A DNA stretch of 64,000 bases from Candidatus Poribacteria bacterium (GCA_022827625.1 JAJEIE010000018.1:62001-126000), one strand, 5' to 3'. Shown: positions 1-8,725, counted from the first letter of the stretch. A program made the numbers and translations. Notes: a model not told the origin generated them from the letters alone.

Positions 1-250
1 CTCCTTGTTGAGCTTCCTTTGGATAATTAGGTTTCACGCGTTCCTTGTACCGAGGTGGAACAACTTCAACAGGCGGAATTTCGAGTAGTATGTTAGGTAC
101 ATCAGGGACTTTTTTAGACACGCTCCCTTGCAGTGCAAAAACCACCCCCACTTGTTGTGCAAGTAGTTGTTGTGCGGAAACAACCTGATAACTCAAAAAG
201 AGCATCAACAGACAAACGATAGCAGGGAAGATGCTCAGGTTTCTATTCAT
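1..250 (-). CDS. TonB-C-domain-like secreted protein, 3' end cut by window
   Basis: The reading frame opens at an ATG at 250 and runs off the left edge. The first ~26 residues form a signal peptide (MNRNLSIFPAIVCLLMLFLS, then a VVSAQ cleavage region). The last visible residues (ERVKPNYPKEAQQG) resemble the start of a TonB C-terminal domain, which typically begins with a P-x-YP-x-x-A motif. A strong Shine-Dalgarno AAGGAG lies 6 nt before the ATG and supports this start. A TATAAT hexamer lies just upstream (265-270, minus strand), but no convincing -35 was found. The family call rests on a short motif only. It could instead be an energy-transduction-like periplasmic protein without the TonB function. 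Confidence 0.6.
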   Translation of the reverse strand, partial: MNRNLSIFPAIVCLLMLFLSYQVVSAQQLLAQQVGVVFALQGSVSKKVPDVPNILLEIPPVEVVPPRYKERVKPNYPKEAQQG

Positions 251-429
251 ACTTTCTCCTTAACATTATACCATTTCCGAAAGCCCATATCGCATGCACG
301 ACTTTCCTGAAGAGATACACGGTAGCACAAACTAACAGTTTATGCTACAGGTAATTCTTCATAAGCGTACCTGCTATTGGCTACGGCACACGGAGCGTGC
401 CTGATCCGGATTACAAATCCCTTCTACAA

Positions 430-1218
430 TTAATTCCAGCCAACCGATTGCAAGTACAAACGCCAGAGGCTATCTCCCCATAAAAGCACAAGCACGGCAG
501 CACCGGCGAGAAAGGGACCATACGGGATAGGACTTTGACGATTTTTTATGCCAAAGATAATAAGGGCAGTCCCAACAATCGCACCACTGAAAGCAGAAAA
601 AGCAATCACCATCGCCAGTTCGGGCCACGCACCGAGAAACAATCCGTTGAGTGCCATCAGTTTAATGTCTCCACCGCCCATCGCTGTTTTACGTAAGATT
701 GCACTCCCAATCACGGCAATCAGCCATAACACCATCCCACCAGCAACAGCACCAATCAGTCGTATGAGCAGATACCAGACATCGCCGCGCTGATACGCAA
801 TCCCAGAGACGATGCCGAAACCGAGAATTAACCCTGTAACAATTAGAACGTTTGGAATAATATAGTGCTGTGCGTCTATGACGGAAATCGGGACGAGCAG
901 TGAAACAAAAACGAGCGCAAGTAGACCTTCGAGGGTTAACCCGAAGCGATAATACATTAGAAGAAATAGGAGTCCCGTTGCGAGTTCAACGCACGGATAT
1001 AACACCGAAATTCTCGCTTCGCAGTGCCGGCACCGTCGGCGTAAAAATAGGTAACTTAAAAGTGGGATGGTGTCAAAGGTTCTTATTGTCTTTTGACACA
1101 TTGGACAAAAGGAGCGACGCGGCGAATGAACCGATATGCCGTCGCGCGGGATGCGATAGATACAGACGTTGAGGAAACTACCGATGACCACACCCAGCAA
1201 AAAAATAAAGACCCACAT
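430..1218 (-). CDS. Prepilin peptidase / N-methyltransferase (A24 family, PilD/GspO-like)
   Basis: Membrane aspartyl protease that cleaves, and usually N-methylates, type IV prepilins and type II pseudopilins at the cytoplasmic face of the inner membrane. The 262 residues show the N-terminal cytoplasmic domain with two zinc-type cysteine pairs (C38-x2-C41 and C63-x2-C66). The two catalytic aspartates also appear: D115 in VIDAQ and D184 in the GGGDIKLM (GxGD) motif. Several hydrophobic membrane segments follow from ~75 onward. It lies downstream of a GspG-like pseudopilin (1363-1812) on the same strand, so substrate and processing enzyme are neighbours. A repeat-rich 144-bp gap separates the two. 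The start at 1218 has only a weak AGAAG ribosome site. Complete and apparently functional. Confidence 0.93.
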   Translation of the reverse strand: MWVFIFLLGVVIGSFLNVCIYRIPRDGISVHSPRRSFCPMCQKTIRTFDTIPLLSYLFLRRRCRHCEARISVLYPCVELATGLLFLLMYYRFGLTLEGLLALVFVSLLVPISVIDAQHYIIPNVLIVTGLILGFGIVSGIAYQRGDVWYLLIRLIGAVAGGMVLWLIAVIGSAILRKTAMGGGDIKLMALNGLFLGAWPELAMVIAFSAFSGAIVGTALIIFGIKNRQSPIPYGPFLAGAAVLVLLWGDSLWRLYLQSVGWN

Positions 1219-1228
1219 ATTCTTCTAT

Positions 1229-1362
1229 AGTTGTTAGTTGTTAGTCGTCAGTTAAGAGGTTTTGATGTAATAATTGACAGCCTCTTGAAGTACTCCAAAC
1301 TGCGGGAGATTGTTACCAGACGACTCTTAGCCAATAACCAACAACTAACAACTGATAACCAA
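1229..1362. repeat. Heptamer-flanked palindromic repeat, family A, copy 1
   Basis: On the left, TGTTAGT-type heptamers (TTGTTAGTTGTTAGT). Next comes an imperfect ~80-bp palindrome with arms GTTAAGAGG...GTAATAATTG and GATTGTTACCAGACGACTC around a self-complementary centre (TTGAAGTACTCCAA). On the right, complementary heptamers (ACCAACAACTAACAACTGA). It fills the gap between the pseudopilin and prepilin peptidase genes and ends at the pseudopilin stop codon. Related copies lie at 23641-23763, 40335-40515 and 50140-50295. Confidence 0.85.
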
Positions 1363-1812
1363 TCACCACCAATACTTCTCACCGAGACGGGCGTCGGCAT
1401 GATAGACTCTACTGATCTCCGCGACACCACCGACGCGATACTTTTCTGGCACGCGGGGGTGGTCCCTCGCTATCCCAACCTTATAGATGTCTTGGAGCAG
1501 CACGTAGCTGCCTCCCCAAGGTGTTTCAGGGATAGACTCCAAGTAACTTCCACGCCAGCCTTCAAGACCAGGGTCTGTCATCAAGGCGTCCAAACTCGTT
1601 GGATAATGTTCCGTGTGTCTGAAATACTTTTTAATAGCAACAGCAATGGTTTCGACATCTATATCCGCCGTGCCGACCTTACGATATTCTAACCATGGTG
1701 GAAAAGAGAGTACCCCAATCACAACGACCATTACAACAAGAATAAGGAATTGAAGACGAGTTATTCCACTGTTTTCGCTGATGTGTTTCCGTAGCATCGT
1801 CAGTCTAAACAC
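1363..1812 (-). CDS. GspG-like type II secretion/pilus pseudopilin
   Basis: Predicted pseudopilin of 149 residues starting at a GTG at 1812, or 144 residues from the ATG at 1797. Neither start has a good ribosome site. A short basic leader ends in SG and is followed by a ~20-residue hydrophobic stretch (ITRLQFLILVVMVVVIGVL), the N-terminal helix of type IV pilin-like proteins. The C-terminal part carries the GspG-type pattern: YPTSLDALMTDP, then a Trp/Gly turn, SYLESIPETPWGGSY, and a VGGVAEISR tail. Position +5 of the mature protein is Gln rather than the usual Glu. This is unusual for a major pseudopilin and more typical of divergent or tip subunits. The prepilin peptidase gene follows on the same strand. 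Confidence 0.8.
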   Translation of the reverse strand: MFRLTMLRKHISENSGITRLQFLILVVMVVVIGVLSFPPWLEYRKVGTADIDVETIAVAIKKYFRHTEHYPTSLDALMTDPGLEGWRGSYLESIPETPWGGSYVLLQDIYKVGIARDHPRVPEKYRVGGVAEISRVYHADARLGEKYWW

Positions 1813-1853
1813 CCCATAAGTTGTTTAATTCGTATTCCAGCCTTAATCAACGG

Positions 1854-1883
1854 ACGCAGCACCTCATATTTAATCGTTAGAAA
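1854..1883. repeat. Short 3'-flanking repeat, family C, copy 1
   Basis: The core GCAGCACCTCATATTTAATC plus TTAGAAA recurs with few changes at 51526-51553. In both places it overlaps the stop codon of a minus-strand gene (here the NtrX-like regulator) and is preceded by a related GTATTCCAG/GGAATACTG block. Two copies only. Confidence 0.5.
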
Positions 1884-3285
1884 TATTTGGGCGGGAAATG
1901 CCGTATTTGTTCATCTTTTTGTACAAGTTACTCCGCTCAACCTCTAACACTTCTGAAGTGCGCCGGATGTTCCACTTATTTTCTTCCAAAGCCGCAAGGA
2001 TACATTGCGCTTCGGCATCATCCACCATCTGACTCAGTGCCATTCCCGGCTTGTAGAGGGGCACCCCCATGGGAGACTCTAAGGACGGTGCAGTTGCCGC
2101 GTATAGTGGAGAGGGCTGAGGGGTCAAAGACAATGCTTCAGCGACATCAGGTGCCATCACGACATCGCGATTCACCATAATGAGGAGACGTTCAACAATA
2201 TTCTTCAGCTCCCGGATGTTTCCGGGCCAATGGTAACTCTGAAATACGACGTAAGCTGCTGGATCAATGACTTTCGGCGTGGACCCCATATCGAGCTGCA
2301 AACGTTCAGCAAAATATTTGACTAACAACGGGATATCTTCCATCCGTTCGCGCAGTGGGGGTACTTGAATAGGCACAACGTTAAGTCGATAGAAGAGATC
2401 CCTTCGGAATCGTCCGTTCTCAATCTCTTCGGGCAGTCGCTTGTTAGTTGCGGCAATAATTCGGACATCAACCGTCCGAATCTGGTTGCCGCCGAGGCGT
2501 TCAACTTCGCCGGTCTCGATGACGCGGAGCACCTTGGCTTGCGCCTTTAGGCTCATATCGCCAATTTCATCGAGAAAGAGGGTGCCGCCGTGTGCGAGTT
2601 CAAAGCGTCCCTTTCTTTGGGAATCTGCACCCGTAAACGCGCCGCGCTCATGTCCAAAAAGTTCACTCTCAATGAGTTCATCGGGAAGGGCGGCACAGTT
2701 GAGCGGGATAAAGGTTTTCCCAGCGCGTCTGCTCTGTTGATGAATGGCGTTAGCAACAAGTTGTTTACCTGTGCCATTCTCCCCAGAAATCAGAACTCCG
2801 AGCTCGCTGCCAGCGACCCGTTTAATTTGTGAACGGAGATACGAAACAGCGGCACTCTCACCCACCATCTTATCAGCTATCGTGATTTGCGATTTCAGAA
2901 TCTCGTTTTCTTGCGATAAGCGCGCTATTTCCAAAAATGGTTGGACATTAGACAAAATTTTATCAATACTAATGGGTTTGGTGATGTACCGTTTTGCACC
3001 GAGTTCCATCGTCTTAACAGCGATCTCGATATCCTGTTGCGCCGACATCATAACAATATTCAACGTCGGATAGAGTTCCCGGAGTTTTACAAGTGTCTCA
3101 ACCCCGTCCATACCGTTTCCCATTCGGATATCTAAGAGCACAAGATTGACTTCGGACTTGGCGCACTGTTGTAATGCCTGTTCACCACTGGCAGCCGTGA
3201 GGGCTTGATACCCTCGCATTTTGAGGCCCTGGGACAACATCTTAAGCGTATTTTTTTCATCGTCTACAATCAGAATAGTTTCCAT
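1870..3285 (-). CDS. NtrX-like sigma-54-dependent response regulator
   Basis: Cytoplasmic transcription activator of 471 residues. The N-terminal receiver domain (1-120) has acidic pocket residues near 8-10, phospho-acceptor D52 (VLLDIRMG) and K103 (ITKPIS). The central AAA+ sigma-54 interaction domain has Walker A GENGTGKQ, the sigma-54-contacting GAFTGA loop and Walker B LFLDEIGD. The C-terminus is a Fis-type helix-turn-helix (NIRRTSEVLEVERSNLYKK). An upstream in-frame TTG exists at 3312. The ATG at 3285 fits the receiver-domain boundary and has AGGA 8 nt upstream, so it is preferred. It lies 40 nt downstream of the cognate histidine kinase gene and is very likely co-transcribed. GENGTGK is the Walker A form usual in NtrX rather than NtrC. 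Targets cannot be seen here. Confidence 0.92.
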   Translation of the reverse strand: METILIVDDEKNTLKMLSQGLKMRGYQALTAASGEQALQQCAKSEVNLVLLDIRMGNGMDGVETLVKLRELYPTLNIVMMSAQQDIEIAVKTMELGAKRYITKPISIDKILSNVQPFLEIARLSQENEILKSQITIADKMVGESAAVSYLRSQIKRVAGSELGVLISGENGTGKQLVANAIHQQSRRAGKTFIPLNCAALPDELIESELFGHERGAFTGADSQRKGRFELAHGGTLFLDEIGDMSLKAQAKVLRVIETGEVERLGGNQIRTVDVRIIAATNKRLPEEIENGRFRRDLFYRLNVVPIQVPPLRERMEDIPLLVKYFAERLQLDMGSTPKVIDPAAYVVFQSYHWPGNIRELKNIVERLLIMVNRDVVMAPDVAEALSLTPQPSPLYAATAPSLESPMGVPLYKPGMALSQMVDDAEAQCILAALEENKWNIRRTSEVLEVERSNLYKKMNKYGISRPNISND

Positions 3286-3325
3286 TTTACTTATCCTAAT
3301 CAAAATCTCCAAAGCGCGGATTTAC

Positions 3326-5419
3326 TTAGGTCTGAGGGTCTATCGTCTGTTCCTTGGTTTCGAGTGTTGTTAATGCTTCTGGTTTCTCGGCGACGGGCGC
3401 GGACACCGGTGCTGCGGCTAAGTTTTCAGAAGGCGCACTGGGGTCATACGGAAAACGGATACGGACTGTCGTCCCAACGTTCTCAGCACTTTGACAGTCC
3501 ATCTCGGCACTGTGCTCTGTAACAATCCGCTTGACAATCGGCATCCCCAAACCTGTTCCATTTGTTTCCACCTTCGTCGTGTAATAGGGAACGAAAAGAT
3601 TTGCCATCGTCTCTTCAGACATACCGCGGCCGGTATCTTGGATTTCAAGCGAAACTGTCCCTTTAATAGCTTTCGGTTCTCGGTTTTTAGCGTCCGGCGG
3701 TTGCGTGTTACCTTCTACGACAGACGCCGCTTGCTGATTGCTATTCCCGTGACTGCCATTTGGTGTGAAATAGGTTTTTACTTTCAACATCCCACCATCA
3801 GGCATCGCTTCAATTGCGTTCTTGAAGAGATTGCCGAGTGCCTGGGCAATCTGTTCGGGATCAAGTGAAAGCTGCGGTAGCGGTGCTAACTCGGTTTCAA
3901 CCTTAATTTTGGAAACATTTTCAAGCCAAAACTTGTCCATAGAATTCTGTAGTGCAGTATCTTTGGACATTATATCAGTCACTGCAGCTTCGGCGTCCTG
4001 CTCGAGGTCCGGTATCTGTCTACCCGTGTATAGGTTTAAGACGGATCGGACAATACTATTAAGTTGGCTCGGTTTCTTTTGTAGTTTCGGCATCCGAGCG
4101 AATTGATGGAATTCATCTATTAACTTTCCAATCCGATCGACTTCTTCAATGACAGTGTCGGTACATTCCCCAAATATTTGCTCAAAGACTTCTGGGTTCG
4201 ATTTCGCCTGCTGGAGATTCTCAACGGAGAGCCGGATGGGGAACAGCGGATTTTTGATTTCGTGTGCGACCTGCCTCGCGACATCCCGCCACGTCGCTGC
4301 GCGTTCCGCCGCCATCCGCTCCTCTAAACTCCGTTTTAACTCTTGTGCCATGTGGTTAAAACCTTCAGCAAGCTGCCCTATCTCATTGAGAGATTGGATT
4401 TTAACGCGATGATCCAGATCACCAGCAGCAATATGACTGACCCCTTCTCGGAGCATCTCAACAGGACGGGTAACGAGGCGACAGATAATATAACTGATGA
4501 GATAAACCAGCACAAGCCCACCCAGTCCACTCAAAATCAGCGTGAGCGTCAGGCGTTGCTGCCATGCCATTTGACGCTTATGGGAATACGCGACAATCAG
4601 ATCAACAGGGGTTGCTTCACGCGCTATGGCAAACGGTGAGTTAAAAGGTGTTATCCGAAAAGCGGTATATGTACTCCCCCCGTTTTCTTCGGTTTCCTGT
4701 AAAAACACCTCGCGCGCCGATTGCGAATCGGCAAATGCTTCAGACCACCCATCTCTGCGGGTCTCTCGGGACGCATTATTTAATGGGAGCCAATTTTCTA
4801 CGTCCATTTCCGGTTCGGAACTAAAGGACGCTGAATTTGGTATGTGCGGCTTCTCGACAAGAAAGATCGGATGCTCGTCGGACTGGATATTCGTCTGGGC
4901 TTCTAACCACGTCTGTAATCGGTCTCCACCTGTAACAAAACCCCATTCTCCCACTTCGGTTGCCTGTACCACAAACTGTAGACCTACATCACCTTGTTGT
5001 GGGATATTTCTGAGTTGTATGTGTCCGTCTTGGTTTTCCAGCGGATTATATGTCCGTGTGATTCTCCTCACTCCGAAGTCGGGATACAGCAGTTTTCCAT
5101 CCGGGGTCCCGTACGCTAAGAGATCAAATTCTGTTGCCGGTAAATAAGGAGCGGAAGACTGCCGCTCTATAGCACGATGCAGTCTCACGTCAGTGGCTGC
5201 GGCGTGTACTTTCTTCTCAACGGTTTCAACAAAAGCCCGGTACTTGTTTGAAACTTGTGCCTGAAGGGTTTCAACATAATTGTCAATTTCCCTTTTAAAA
5301 GCAAGTCGAATCAGGAAATTGGTGCTACCAAAAATAACGCCAAACATCACGAGGAAGACGAAGCCGTAGGCGATAAATATTTTATCCTGAAGCCGTAAAG
5401 CGGAGAATTTATTCCTCAT
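3326..5419 (-). CDS. NtrY-like membrane sensor histidine kinase
   Basis: Inner-membrane sensor of 697 residues and presumed partner of the regulator at 1870-3285. Transmembrane segments near 14-38 and 290-315 enclose a ~250-residue periplasmic sensing region without a recognised fold. A HAMP linker follows (~315-368, RLVTRPVEMLREG... NEIGQLAEGFNHMA). The dimerisation domain carries phospho-acceptor H386 in VAHEIKNPLFPI; the preceding WRDVARQ is typical of NtrY. The catalytic ATPase domain has the N box (LGNLFKNAIEAMPDGG) and G boxes (DTGRGMS, GTGLGMPIV). The C-terminal ~35 residues are a Pro/Ala/Glu-rich tail. The start ATG abuts heptamer repeats upstream and lacks a clear ribosome site. Confidence 0.92.
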   Translation of the reverse strand: MRNKFSALRLQDKIFIAYGFVFLVMFGVIFGSTNFLIRLAFKREIDNYVETLQAQVSNKYRAFVETVEKKVHAAATDVRLHRAIERQSSAPYLPATEFDLLAYGTPDGKLLYPDFGVRRITRTYNPLENQDGHIQLRNIPQQGDVGLQFVVQATEVGEWGFVTGGDRLQTWLEAQTNIQSDEHPIFLVEKPHIPNSASFSSEPEMDVENWLPLNNASRETRRDGWSEAFADSQSAREVFLQETEENGGSTYTAFRITPFNSPFAIAREATPVDLIVAYSHKRQMAWQQRLTLTLILSGLGGLVLVYLISYIICRLVTRPVEMLREGVSHIAAGDLDHRVKIQSLNEIGQLAEGFNHMAQELKRSLEERMAAERAATWRDVARQVAHEIKNPLFPIRLSVENLQQAKSNPEVFEQIFGECTDTVIEEVDRIGKLIDEFHQFARMPKLQKKPSQLNSIVRSVLNLYTGRQIPDLEQDAEAAVTDIMSKDTALQNSMDKFWLENVSKIKVETELAPLPQLSLDPEQIAQALGNLFKNAIEAMPDGGMLKVKTYFTPNGSHGNSNQQAASVVEGNTQPPDAKNREPKAIKGTVSLEIQDTGRGMSEETMANLFVPYYTTKVETNGTGLGMPIVKRIVTEHSAEMDCQSAENVGTTVRIRFPYDPSAPSENLAAAPVSAPVAEKPEALTTLETKEQTIDPQT

Positions 5420-5420
5420 T

Positions 5421-5500
5421 TTTTGGTTGTCAGTGGTCAGTTATCAGTGGTCAGTTAACGCTTGTGCCAGCTGCGCAATACTTGAATTCCCCAACTAACT
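5421..5500. repeat. Heptamer repeats with family-B-like core
   Basis: Tandem heptamer variants (GGTTGTCAGTGGTCAGTTAT and repeats) are followed by TGCCAGCTGCGCAATACTTGAAT. That segment resembles the family B core at 9995-10055 and 54345-54400 (TGGCAGTTGCGTAG, then a TTGAATGC block). It lies directly upstream of the histidine kinase start. The rest of the gap to 5561 shows nothing recognisable. Confidence 0.6.
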
Positions 5501-5561
5501 CTTGCGTGAAAACCGAATGCCGAGAGTGAGCAAAGCAAGCACCCCCGAGTGCTAACAGCCT

Positions 5562-6974
5562 CTATAAAAAAGATCGGAAATTCTGCTTATAACCTTCAAC
5601 CCCATCTTGGAGGTATGTTAGTTCGTTGCCACCCTGATTGTCAAGGTGTAACCCTTGGAGCCTGCCCTTCACAGCGACGGTGTCCATCAAGATACGCATG
5701 AGTTGACAAACAGACTGGATGTCTCGTTTTAGAACGGTTAGCGTCGCGTTGGACACACCGTTGTTCCTGAAATCCAAGGCTGTGCCGCGATAGGAGGCTG
5801 CCTGCATGTGCGTCATAGACATCCCTTCAAACGCAATCAGTTTGCTGTCCACGCCGGTATCCGTTGGAAGGACTAAATCCGTTCCGAATTCCTCCCAGTG
5901 AAGAAAAAGAACGATTTTATCTCTCGGACCGGCGATGATCCCGTTGAGGATCGAGTGGTTGCTCGTAGGTCCCTTCGCCGGTATGACGTTAGCACCGCCG
6001 CCGCGTTCTTGAATAGATTCTGTATACAGTTGGACAAACCACTCACCAAGGCAGGTATTATCGGCATAATTGTAAAAAATAATAGTGCCTTTTCCGTCCG
6101 CCTCCTCAGCGAGATGAATCCAACGTGCAAGTTGATAAGCAATGTTGTCTTGATGTCCATGGGGCAGTTTGAAGTCGTCATGTGCTTGTCCAACACCGTT
6201 TAATGCCGAACGGATTCGGGTATCCGGGGTCTCCCCTTTCCCCGCTGTCGCGGCAAGAAAGAACAGACCGACCGGTGAAAAGGCAGAAAACCTTCCGCCA
6301 ACGCCATCAGGAACAGGCAGTAGCGTCTCGCCATAGAAAGGCGATTGTTCGTGCATTCGGAACAAGACACTGTCAGGTGTCAATCCGGTAGTCGCAAGCA
6401 CCTGTCGCTGCCAGTCTACGCTGTTAAGTACGCCGCGGATAATCATCAGCGTAGCCATCGTCTCAGTGGTTGTTCCGGACTTGCTGATGACGTTGAAAAG
6501 CGTTTTGTGGAGAAGATTTCTCGCTTTGAGCATCTCAAGTAAGCCAGCGAGTTTGCGAGGGTCGAATGTATCACCGGTAAAATACACCTCCGGGGCACCG
6601 CTGCGTTCTTCAGGCGACAATAAATTGTGATACGGATGGTTAAAGGAATCATGGAAGACCCGCGCACTTAAGTCAGAACCGCCTATACCGACGATGACGA
6701 GCACCGAAAATTCTTCACGGGCACGCGCTGCTAACGCAGCGACCTTGGCAATATCTTCGTTCTGGAGATGGCTTCGAGTCCAAGCACGAAGTTCGTCTTC
6801 CAACGTTGAAAGCGGTGCTGACATCTCTTCCTGAAATAAGGCGTGAATCTTTTGTAAGGCGATGTCAACCTCTCGCTCCGCGGATTGTTTGTCCTCTGTA
6901 ACCGATCGGGATTCCCCAAGCGAAAGATAAATTCTGCTATCCAACAAAATCTCCTCTGGATTAAGCCCTTCCAT
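5562..6974 (-). CDS. pgi: Glucose-6-phosphate isomerase
   Basis: Cytosolic interconversion of glucose-6-phosphate and fructose-6-phosphate. The 470-residue protein shows the two SIS-type sugar-phosphate binding halves. Signatures include LVIVGIGGSDLSARV, the phosphate-binding ISKSGTTTET loop, GGRFSAFSPVG, and ERGGGANVIPAKGPTSNHSI. The open frame extends upstream to 7055. However, the ATG at 6974 overlaps the preceding cupin gene by only 14 nt, is preceded by GGA, and begins at the family-like N-terminus (MEGLNPEEILLD), so it is chosen. The overlap implies translational coupling with the cupin gene. Divergent within the family but with complete motifs. Confidence 0.88.
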   Translation of the reverse strand: MEGLNPEEILLDSRIYLSLGESRSVTEDKQSAEREVDIALQKIHALFQEEMSAPLSTLEDELRAWTRSHLQNEDIAKVAALAARAREEFSVLVIVGIGGSDLSARVFHDSFNHPYHNLLSPEERSGAPEVYFTGDTFDPRKLAGLLEMLKARNLLHKTLFNVISKSGTTTETMATLMIIRGVLNSVDWQRQVLATTGLTPDSVLFRMHEQSPFYGETLLPVPDGVGGRFSAFSPVGLFFLAATAGKGETPDTRIRSALNGVGQAHDDFKLPHGHQDNIAYQLARWIHLAEEADGKGTIIFYNYADNTCLGEWFVQLYTESIQERGGGANVIPAKGPTSNHSILNGIIAGPRDKIVLFLHWEEFGTDLVLPTDTGVDSKLIAFEGMSMTHMQAASYRGTALDFRNNGVSNATLTVLKRDIQSVCQLMRILMDTVAVKGRLQGLHLDNQGGNELTYLQDGVEGYKQNFRSFL

Positions 6975-7326
6975 ACTTGTCCGAAAGGCGGACGATGTCT
7001 TCTTCGTCAAAGTCTCCGAACGCAATTTCGAGGATCCGGTAATCCTTAGATTCACCGATGAGTTGGTGTTTCGCGCCTTGCGGAATGAAGACGGGTTCCA
7101 TAGGTTCAGGACGCTGAATCGTGCCGTCCAACTTCACGCAAGCCCCCTCATCAAGCGGAATCCACAACTCGCTCCGATGGTGGTGATACTGATAGCTCAC
7201 CTGCTCGCCCGACCGAATCTCTAAGATTTTGACGGTAACGGGTTGATTGAGTACATACTGTATGAAACCACCCCAAGGCTTTTTAGTTGTTATTATATCC
7301 TGAATTTCTTTTGGCAGTAACGCCAT
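6961..7326 (-). CDS. Stand-alone cupin resembling C-terminal domain of type II mannose-6-phosphate isomerase
   Basis: A 121-residue single-domain cupin. It begins with a KPWGGFIQYVLN segment. It has the metal-binding cupin motif (SYQYHHHRSELWIPLDEG) and a second motif (FIPQGAKHQLIG), and ends with EEDIVRLSDKYGR. This pattern matches the cupin half of bifunctional ManC/type II phosphomannose isomerases, here without the nucleotidyltransferase half. It sits directly upstream of, and overlaps, glucose-6-phosphate isomerase. A sugar-phosphate isomerase or epimerase role is likely but inferred. Mannose-6-phosphate specificity is not demonstrable from sequence alone. Confidence 0.8.
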   Translation of the reverse strand: MALLPKEIQDIITTKKPWGGFIQYVLNQPVTVKILEIRSGEQVSYQYHHHRSELWIPLDEGACVKLDGTIQRPEPMEPVFIPQGAKHQLIGESKDYRILEIAFGDFDEEDIVRLSDKYGRA

Positions 7327-7633
7327 GATCTACACTCCGAGCCGCCAGATTCCCGCACTGGACAATGTATGGAAAGATAAGTTACAATCTACTCTTAAGT
7401 CAAAAAATGCTTATCAAAATATAACAAATAGTGTATCATATATGTAATTCAGCAGTCAACTAAAAACTATTGCTTCCACAGGGTCGTTTGGTTCTCCAGT
7501 AATTTACATAAGGATACCCAAACTTGTTTGCGGATACAGCGCAAAAAACCCGAATAAAAATGTAATACAAGGCACGGATTTAGCCTCTCCCCAGACTAAA
7601 TCCGGGCATCCAGATAAGAGGCATCTTTCACAA
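7327..7633. other. Intergenic divergent region
   Basis: Divergent spacer between the minus-strand cupin/pgi pair and the plus-strand muropeptide salvage genes. It is AT-rich around 7385-7450, where minus-strand promoters would be expected. A TTGACT is visible, but its -10 partner is poor. The frame of the plus-strand serine hydrolase stays open through part of this region without an ATG, GTG or TTG before 7634. No RNA gene seen. Confidence 0.4.
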
Positions 7634-8662
7634 TTGTTAAAAGAATCAATTTCGAGGCTTATTGAAAATGGCATTGCAGAGAAGGTTTTTCCTGGTGCTG
7701 TTGCCCATATTCTCATGGATAACAGAGTGCTTTACCACAAAGCATTCGGCTTCCGATGCGTAAAGCCAAAACGGCTTCCGATGCTTCAGACGACGCCGTT
7801 TGATTTGGCATCGCTGACGAAACCTATTGTTGTCGGAACGCTTTGTATGCAGTTAGTTGAAAGCGGTGTCCTCTCCCTTAATACACCGGCGGCGAAATAC
7901 CTGCCAGCGTTTAAACACGCAAACGTAACGCTTGCTCACCTACTGACACATACCTCAGGACTCCCTGCTTGGCTACCGCTCTATTTGCGAGCACCCTCAC
8001 GCGAGCATATAATTCCCTACCTCGCTGAAGTTGCATTGGAATCTCAACCGGGTGAGAAAGCGGTATATAGTTGTTTGGGATATATCGTGTTAGGGAAACT
8101 CTTGGAAAGGGTAACTGGGGAATCCTTAGATACATTGGCACAGAGGCGTATCTTCGCGCCCCTGGGCATGGCAGCAACGCAGTTCAATCCACCGCAGGCT
8201 TGCCGTGAGGATTGCGCGGCAACGGAAGATTCCAATAGTTTTGAACGTAGGATGGTCGATTACGAACGCTACGACTGGCGAGAAGGCGTAATTATTGGGC
8301 AAGTCCACGACGAGAACGCCCATTTCTTGGGTGGTGTTTCGGGCAATGCGGGACTTTTCTCTACATCAACGGATCTCGGAAGATTTTGCAAAACACTGAT
8401 GGATAACGGTAGTGCCTTGCTACGTCCAGAGACCCTTCAGACCATGCGACAGGTCGCTTCAGCAGCAGGGGAACGCCGATGCATCGGATGGGCGGTAACG
8501 GACGATGGGTGTCTCTATCACACAGGTTTCACAGGCACGTCAATACGGATATGCCTGAAAAGAAAACGCGCAGTAATCCTGCTGACGAATCGGGTGCACC
8601 CTGACGCTGACCGGCGCGGTATTATCGAATTTCGGAAAATGTTCCACAGTCTGATATTTTAA
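7634..8662 (+). CDS. Serine hydrolase of class C beta-lactamase fold (possible AmiE-like muropeptide amidase)
   Basis: The 342-residue enzyme has the penicillin-binding/beta-lactamase catalytic triad motifs: S60-LT-K63, then Y145-S-C147 where most relatives have Tyr-x-Asn, and H296-TG298 in place of KTG. No signal peptide is apparent, suggesting a cytoplasmic location. The start is a TTG at 7634 with no closer alternative. An AGAGG lies ~13 nt upstream, so the N-terminus is uncertain. NamZ and AnmK follow on the same strand. In Bacillus subtilis a related beta-lactamase-fold protein (AmiE/YbbE) works with NamZ in cell-wall fragment recovery. Removal of the peptide from muropeptides is therefore the best guess here, by context. 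Confidence 0.82.
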   Translation: MLKESISRLIENGIAEKVFPGAVAHILMDNRVLYHKAFGFRCVKPKRLPMLQTTPFDLASLTKPIVVGTLCMQLVESGVLSLNTPAAKYLPAFKHANVTLAHLLTHTSGLPAWLPLYLRAPSREHIIPYLAEVALESQPGEKAVYSCLGYIVLGKLLERVTGESLDTLAQRRIFAPLGMAATQFNPPQACREDCAATEDSNSFERRMVDYERYDWREGVIIGQVHDENAHFLGGVSGNAGLFSTSTDLGRFCKTLMDNGSALLRPETLQTMRQVASAAGERRCIGWAVTDDGCLYHTGFTGTSIRICLKRKRAVILLTNRVHPDADRRGIIEFRKMFHSLIF

Positions 8663-8725
8663 TGGTTGTCGGTTATTGGTTAAATAGCAGCTCGACGGTT
8701 TGTAACCGACACTGCCTACCGTAAG
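8663..8725. repeat. Partial heptamer repeat
   Basis: GGTTGTCGGTTATTGGTTAA directly follows the serine hydrolase stop codon. A short GGTTTGTAACC segment like the family A arm comes next. It appears to be a truncated copy. Confidence 0.5.

Noticed and set aside
391-408. Hairpin GGCAC...GTGCC downstream of prepilin peptidase as terminator
   Set aside because: Only 5 bp of stem and no T-run on the transcribed strand.
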